Of a stretch of 64,000 bases of DNA, positions 59,624 through 64,000 are shown piece after piece. The first letter of the stretch is position 1. Every line of letters starts with the position of its first letter. The DNA is taken from positions 1 through 64,000 of the forward strand of contig NZ_BOPZ01000013.1 in the NCBI RefSeq assembly GCF_018332455.1. The letters run 5' to 3'. The stretch is from Clostridium polyendosporum (lineage in GTDB: Bacteria; Bacillota; Clostridia; Clostridiales; Clostridiaceae). The notes beneath the pieces are model-generated. The model saw nothing but the letters and a program-made list of their open reading frames with translations, searched no databases and was not told the origin of the DNA. The position numbers and the translations under genes were made by a program.

Positions 59624-62335
59624 TTACCAATATATATCCGAAAATTCAATATTTATCATTTCAACATTATTATTTAACACTGCATCTTTATTAGTATCCT
59701 TTGTTTTTTCTATAGTTCTTGAAGGCAAATCTATCTTAAATTTACTACCTTCTCCTAATTTGCTTTCAACATTTATTTTACCGCCATGCAATTCAACAAT
59801 TGATTTTACAAGGCATAATCCAATGCCACTTCCTTCAGTATTGCGAGTAAAGGATTTATCCACCTGCTTAAATCTTTCAAAAATACTATCTAAATGTTTT
59901 TCATCAATTCCTATACCACTATCCTCTACTGATATCTCAACAGTGTTGTCTTTATCAGTAATATTCACATATATTTCATTCTGTGGCTCAGAAAACTTAA
60001 TAGCGTTAGAAATAAGGTTAAGAATAACCCTTTCAATTTTATTAGAGTCGCAAGCAATGATCTTTTCTTCCACATCTGTGTCAAAAATAATACTGAATCC
60101 CTTACTGTTAATATATTCTGATACCGATTGAACGATTTCTTCAACAACATTAACTATGTTTTCATTAGATAGATTTAATTCAAAAAATCCAGATTGAATA
60201 TTTGATAAGTCTACTAAGTTACTTATAAGCTTTGATAATCTATAGCAATTCTGTGTCATAATATTAATGTATTCGGTAATCTTATCTGTATTATTTGTTA
60301 GAGAATCATCTCTTAAATATGAATTAAATAGCTGAATTGTACTAAAAATCACATTCAAGGGAGTTTTAAGTTCATGAGATATATTTGCAAAAAATTCCTC
60401 GTGAATTCTAAGTATTTTTTCCATGTGATTATTAGTCTTTACTTCCTGAGTGACATCAATTAGAATTGCAGCTATTTCTGAAACTTCACCATTAACTCCA
60501 AATACAGGCTGATATAATACATTTACAAACATTTCTTCTCCAGAAACTACTAATTTTTGATATTTTAAATAAGATGATTCCTTCGTTTTTATAACATTCT
60601 CAATATGTTTAAAAACATTCGATTTATCAAAATTGGTAATATCTTCATAATTCTTTCCTATAATATAGGAAAGAGACTTTATTTCTGGTTTTAATTGCTT
60701 AAAAATATTATAAGCTTTTTGGTTAATATTTGTAATTTTAGAATCTGGATATGACAATCTTAAAACAGGCAAATCAAGATTATCTATCATTCTATTCAAA
60801 AAATTATATTGAGTCTTTATTAATAAACCTTCTTCATATCTTACCTTTTCAGTAATGTCACGACAGCATAATATTCCTGCCATAAAATTTCCTTTATTAT
60901 CATATATTGGGGTACCATTTATATCAGTATAAATAACATTATCATTAGTTTTTATAGTCATTTTATATCCCAATAATTTTTCACCCCTTAGCACCCTATA
61001 AGCAGGAGTATTATCGTAGGGGATTAATTGTTTATCCATATCGAAATATTCAGCTTCTTTAAGACCATCTCCTATCTTATTCAGCTTTGTAGATTCAATA
61101 CAAAAAGTATCTCTAGCTGCTTTATTAAGTGTGGTATAGTTACCATCCTTATCAAAAATTAGCAAAGCATCAGACATATTTTCAATAATAGCTTCTAATT
61201 GTTCTTTCTGCATTCTTATCAATTCATCATTATTAACTCGTTCTGTAATATTACGAGAACATATAATAGCCTTTACTACTTCTCCATTTTCATCATAAAT
61301 AGTACTTCCACTTACATTGAAGTGATATACTCCATCAGGTCTCTCACATGTTAATCTATATTCTTTAATTCTTTCACCTCTTAAAACTCTACGAGTAGGC
61401 AAGTCTTCTTCTGCAATTGAATTACCTTTTGAATCATAATATTTCGTATGAGCTAATGAATCTCCAAATTCTTTAATTGAATCTGAATTATAAAAAAATT
61501 CTTTTGCACCAGCATTCAATAAAGAATAAGTATAGTTTTTATCTAAGGTAAATAATCCATCAGATATATTTTCAATGATTGCTTCTAATTTTTGCTTCTT
61601 TTGTTGTTCAATAATTTTAGCTTGCTCTTCAATTAGCTTTCTATTTAAAACTCTTTCTGTTACTTCCTCAGCAGTATCAATTATATATTTGATTTTTCCG
61701 TCGACGAATATTGGTATTACTGACCAATTCCAATATCCAGTTCCTTTTTTAAAATTATCATATTTATTTTCGGTTAAATGATAGGACTTACCAGTTTTTA
61801 TAATGTCTAAGAAAATCTCTTCTTCATTACTTCCTTCAAATCTAGTTACTATTTCTTTCTGTTTTTTACCTATACTATTTTCCTTTCGATTATATGGAGC
61901 ATCCAAAAAATCTAAAAACGTCTGATTAGCTTTAAGCAACATTAAATCTGGAACACTGTGTATTGCAAATCCAATTTTACTATTTGCATAAAGTTGTTCA
62001 ATAACCATACATTTATCTTCAATCCGAGAATTTGGTTTCTCTATAAAAAAGTACATTTTTTCATTTTGGCATTCTAGAATACTACAGGATATAGTAACTT
62101 CTCTTGGTTCGTATGATTTAGTAAATATATAACAATCACAATCTTTTTCAATGCTTTGAAGGTATATCTGGGAATCGATTCTTAACATATAACTTATATC
62201 GGCAAGTGATTTTCCTATCAACTCACTTCTTAAATAACCGCTAAACTTTGTAAACTCATTACTAACTTCAATAACTATACTGTTTTTACTATACAGAAAT
62301 AAGTCTTGAGCTTTTTTATTCAAAGTATACTTCAT
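59624..62335 (-). CDS. Five-PAS cytoplasmic sensor histidine kinase (copy 2)
   Basis: The 903-residue paralogue of the 1033-residue kinase is collinear except that one ~130-residue PAS unit (unit 4 of copy 1) is missing. No membrane segment. Phospho-acceptor His at about 654 in FFANISHELKTPLNV; NLISNAIKFSEP, EDSGIGID, EGSGIGLCLVKSIV complete the ATPase. The last ~30 residues are nearly the same as copy 1 and the downstream DNA identity ends at ~59622, as in copy 1 at ~34424. No response regulator nearby. Differences in the first two PAS units suggest a changed signal. Confidence 0.92.
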   Translation of the reverse strand: MKYTLNKKAQDLFLYSKNSIVIEVSNEFTKFSGYLRSELIGKSLADISYMLRIDSQIYLQSIEKDCDCYIFTKSYEPREVTISCSILECQNEKMYFFIEKPNSRIEDKCMVIEQLYANSKIGFAIHSVPDLMLLKANQTFLDFLDAPYNRKENSIGKKQKEIVTRFEGSNEEEIFLDIIKTGKSYHLTENKYDNFKKGTGYWNWSVIPIFVDGKIKYIIDTAEEVTERVLNRKLIEEQAKIIEQQKKQKLEAIIENISDGLFTLDKNYTYSLLNAGAKEFFYNSDSIKEFGDSLAHTKYYDSKGNSIAEEDLPTRRVLRGERIKEYRLTCERPDGVYHFNVSGSTIYDENGEVVKAIICSRNITERVNNDELIRMQKEQLEAIIENMSDALLIFDKDGNYTTLNKAARDTFCIESTKLNKIGDGLKEAEYFDMDKQLIPYDNTPAYRVLRGEKLLGYKMTIKTNDNVIYTDINGTPIYDNKGNFMAGILCCRDITEKVRYEEGLLIKTQYNFLNRMIDNLDLPVLRLSYPDSKITNINQKAYNIFKQLKPEIKSLSYIIGKNYEDITNFDKSNVFKHIENVIKTKESSYLKYQKLVVSGEEMFVNVLYQPVFGVNGEVSEIAAILIDVTQEVKTNNHMEKILRIHEEFFANISHELKTPLNVIFSTIQLFNSYLRDDSLTNNTDKITEYINIMTQNCYRLSKLISNLVDLSNIQSGFFELNLSNENIVNVVEEIVQSVSEYINSKGFSIIFDTDVEEKIIACDSNKIERVILNLISNAIKFSEPQNEIYVNITDKDNTVEISVEDSGIGIDEKHLDSIFERFKQVDKSFTRNTEGSGIGLCLVKSIVELHGGKINVESKLGEGSKFKIDLPSRTIEKTKDTNKDAVLNNNVEMINIEFSDIYW

Positions 62336-62671
62336 AGCTTATCCCTCCGTTTTTCCAATATACCAACATATAAATTTCTTTTATTACTAAAATAATCAAA
62401 TCGTAAAATATACTTAGTAATATTCCTTTATTACATTTTATCACATTCTATACCATATTGGTATACTTACCGTAATTGTTAATATGATACTATCATTTTA
62501 TCTTTGGTTAAGTTATCCACTATTTATTTATTATTGGAGTATAGTATTAAAAAATTTATTAAATACATAAATGAGATTTTAAAATACAAATAAACATTAA
62601 TTTATTAACTAAATTTTATAATGATATACTAAATCATAAAACAATACCAACAAAATGGTGTAAATAATATA
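62336..62671. other. Kinase promoter region, homologous to 37526-37700 and 38820-38990
   Basis: The first ~170 bases upstream of kinase copy 2 match the upstream regions of kinase copy 1 and of the truncated third copy (CCGTTTTTCCAATATACC, TTTATCACATT, GGTATACTTACC). No GntR or ABC relic follows here. The remainder has no gene. Confidence 0.7.
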
Positions 62672-62700
62672 AAGCCCTGGAGTTATCCAGAGCTTCTTTT
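62672..62700. terminator. Terminator of the ABC-F gene
   Basis: AAGC-CTGG / CCAG-GCTT, followed by CTTTT on the plus strand and by TATATT on the minus strand; just downstream of the ABC-F stop. Confidence 0.7.
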
Positions 62701-62742
62701 GTTATAGATAATATTTAGCTTTTGTGGTGTATTATTTACATA

Positions 62743-64000
62743 TTAAAAATTTGAACTAAGAATTTTTATTTCTTTAAGCAATTCATTATACTCATTATCT
62801 AATTCACTTTTTTTAATTGGATCTTTTTCTATGGATAAGCGGGAAATGATTTCTGCATGCCTATTTTCTAAAACCATAAGTTTATGTTTATTTTGTTCCT
62901 CAAATTTGTTTACATTTAATTTATCTTTTTCTTTGATAAGTTCTTCATAACTACCATTACAGTCTACAATGTTTTTATTTTGTATTTCAATAATATGGTC
63001 ACATACATTAGAAATAAATTCCCTATCATGGGATACCACAAGTACTGTTTTATTAGTGTTAATAAGAGCCTCTTCTAAAGCCTTCATAGATTTTATGTCA
63101 AGATAATTTGTTGGCTCATCTAAAATTAAAACATTGTTATCTGAGATTAATATTTTACAGAGTATAACCTTAACCCTTTCGCCGCCACTTAAAGTATTTA
63201 CTTTTTTAAAAACATCATCACCCTTAAACCCAAATTGATCTAAGTTAATTCTTATAAAACTTTCGTCATAAGAACAACTATCTTTTATACTTTTAAGTAT
63301 TGTTTTTTCCTCTTCTAAAATATCCTGTGATTGGTCAAAGTATCCTATAACTACTTTATTGGCAAGCTTAATGTTCTTATTATTTTTATTTAATATCTCT
63401 TTTAGTAAGGTACTTTTGCCACAGCCGTTGTCTCCAATAAGAGCTGCCTTTTCTCCTCTTCTTATTTTAAATTCAACTTCCTTTAATAATAGCTTATCTC
63501 CTGCAAATAAATTTAAGTCCTTTACTTCAATAGGATATTTTGATGCAAGTTGTAGATTTTCTTGTATCTTTATTTTTGTTTCTCTTACTATCTTTGGTTT
63601 TTGTTTTACTTCTAAATGGTCAATCCTTTTCTTTAATGTCTTTATATTGCTGTCAATATTTTTCTTAGCTTTCTGTCCACCCATTTTGTGCAGCCTAGCT
63701 TCTGAATTCCCCATTCTTCTCGGTGCACTTTTTATACTGTCCCTTAACCTCTGTTTAACTAATATAGCATTTTCCAACCTTTTCTTTTCGCTTATATATA
63801 TCTCATATTCAGTTTCTTTTCTTTTTCTTTCTTCATTTTTTAACTGTACATATTTAGAATAATTTCCACTGTATTTAGATATTTTTCCTTCTTGAATTTC
63901 CACAATGGTATTACACAACCCATCTAATAGCTTTCTATCATGGGAAACTATTAGTAATGCCCCTTTATAACTTTTCAACATATCTTCAAGCAGCTTTACA
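62743..64000 (-). CDS. ABC-F family ATPase, probable ribosome-protection protein (partial, 5' end outside window)
   Basis: The frame is open to the window edge, so ~419 C-terminal residues are seen. The end of the first ABC domain (GALLIVSHDRKLLD) is followed by a long charged inter-domain linker (residues ~60-145 from the edge; MGNSEARLHKMGGQKAKKNI), then the second ABC domain with Walker A IGDNGCGKST, signature LSGGERVK, Walker B NVLILDEPTNYLD and VVSHDREFISN, and a coiled C-terminal tail. There is no membrane domain. Long linker and tail fit Vga/Lsa/CplR-type antibiotic-resistance ABC-F proteins (lincosamide, pleuromutilin, streptogramin A), but a housekeeping translation factor is possible. 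Confidence 0.87.
   Translation of the reverse strand, partial: VKLLEDMLKSYKGALLIVSHDRKLLDGLCNTIVEIQEGKISKYSGNYSKYVQLKNEERKRKETEYEIYISEKKRLENAILVKQRLRDSIKSAPRRMGNSEARLHKMGGQKAKKNIDSNIKTLKKRIDHLEVKQKPKIVRETKIKIQENLQLASKYPIEVKDLNLFAGDKLLLKEVEFKIRRGEKAALIGDNGCGKSTLLKEILNKNNKNIKLANKVVIGYFDQSQDILEEEKTILKSIKDSCSYDESFIRINLDQFGFKGDDVFKKVNTLSGGERVKVILCKILISDNNVLILDEPTNYLDIKSMKALEEALINTNKTVLVVSHDREFISNVCDHIIEIQNKNIVDCNGSYEELIKEKDKLNVNKFEEQNKHKLMVLENRHAEIISRLSIEKDPIKKSELDNEYNELLKEIKILSSNF

Noticed and set aside
62743-63981. A complete 412-residue ABC protein starting at 63981
   Set aside because: The frame is open through to the window edge and the protein begins in the middle of the first ABC domain, so it is partial.
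1-64000. CRISPR array, prophage or integrative element
   Set aside because: No regularly spaced direct repeats, cas genes, integrase, terminase or tRNA-flanked attachment sites were seen.

Overview
The window looks like a chromosomal segment of a mesophilic, spore-forming anaerobe of the genus Clostridium or a close relative. The DNA is very AT-rich, ribosome-binding sites are strong (AGGAGG/GGGGG type), and TTG and GTG starts occur. There is an alpha/beta-type small acid-soluble spore protein and a GerMN lipoprotein (sporulation), rubrerythrin and FeoAB (anaerobic iron and oxygen physiology), and T-box, lysine-riboswitch and CIRCE control. No prophage, integrase, intact transposase or CRISPR array was seen.

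Layout. 1-640: 5' end of a 16S rRNA gene leaving the window on the left, with two tandem promoters. 641-5310: melA (GH4) with an AraC regulator, a DUF815 ATPase, gene relics and rnpB. 5530-17180: a minus-strand cluster for reductive pyrimidine catabolism: preA, a shortened preT-like gene, hydantoinase/dihydropyrimidinase, NCS1 transporter, two YgeY-type M20 amidohydrolases, a class-III aminotransferase, an iron alcohol dehydrogenase and a PucR regulator. Read as a pathway it would take uracil through dihydrouracil, N-carbamoyl-beta-alanine and beta-alanine to malonate semialdehyde and 3-hydroxypropionate. 17390-23260: a broken aldo/keto reductase, then an iron-sulfur/metal cluster operon (Mrp, two NifX-like proteins, two MinD-like ATPases with ferredoxin inserts, Fur, DUF134, MBL-fold protein) whose promoter is bracketed by an 11-bp inverted repeat. 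24210-28420: FeoAB, a DtxR/MntR-type regulator and a DUF364 metal-chelation-type gene.

28450-34430: mixed accessory region: a T-box-controlled tautomerase/methyltransferase pair, azoreductase, rubrerythrin, SASP, and EamA and TDT transporter relics. 34424-40090: an array made by tandem duplication and decay of a GntR / ABC ATPase / multi-PAS histidine kinase module; a second full kinase copy lies at 59624-62335. 41014-45250: lysine riboswitch plus dapA, a 40-residue membrane peptide gene and an LTA-synthase-family protein. 45500-47053: an MqsR-like toxin with a Panacea (DUF4065) antitoxin under a consensus promoter with an 18-bp palindrome. 47200-51000: metallophosphoesterase and uncharacterised membrane or exported proteins. 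51190-55530: a TreB-like PTS permease, GH13 alpha-glucosidase and AraC regulator with a cre-like site. 55670-64000: YwbE, a GerMN lipoprotein, htpG under CIRCE with a small ORF in between, kinase copy 2 and a partial ABC-F protein.

The most notable themes are the uracil-to-3-hydroxypropionate operon with a PreT that has lost its flavin/nucleotide domains, the amount of local gene decay (at least nine relics), the duplicated kinase family that gains or loses a PAS unit, and several unannotated regulatory elements (a T-box on an unusual target, operator palindromes, and a 57-nt dispersed repeat). All function calls are by reading and recall of families; no database search was run.
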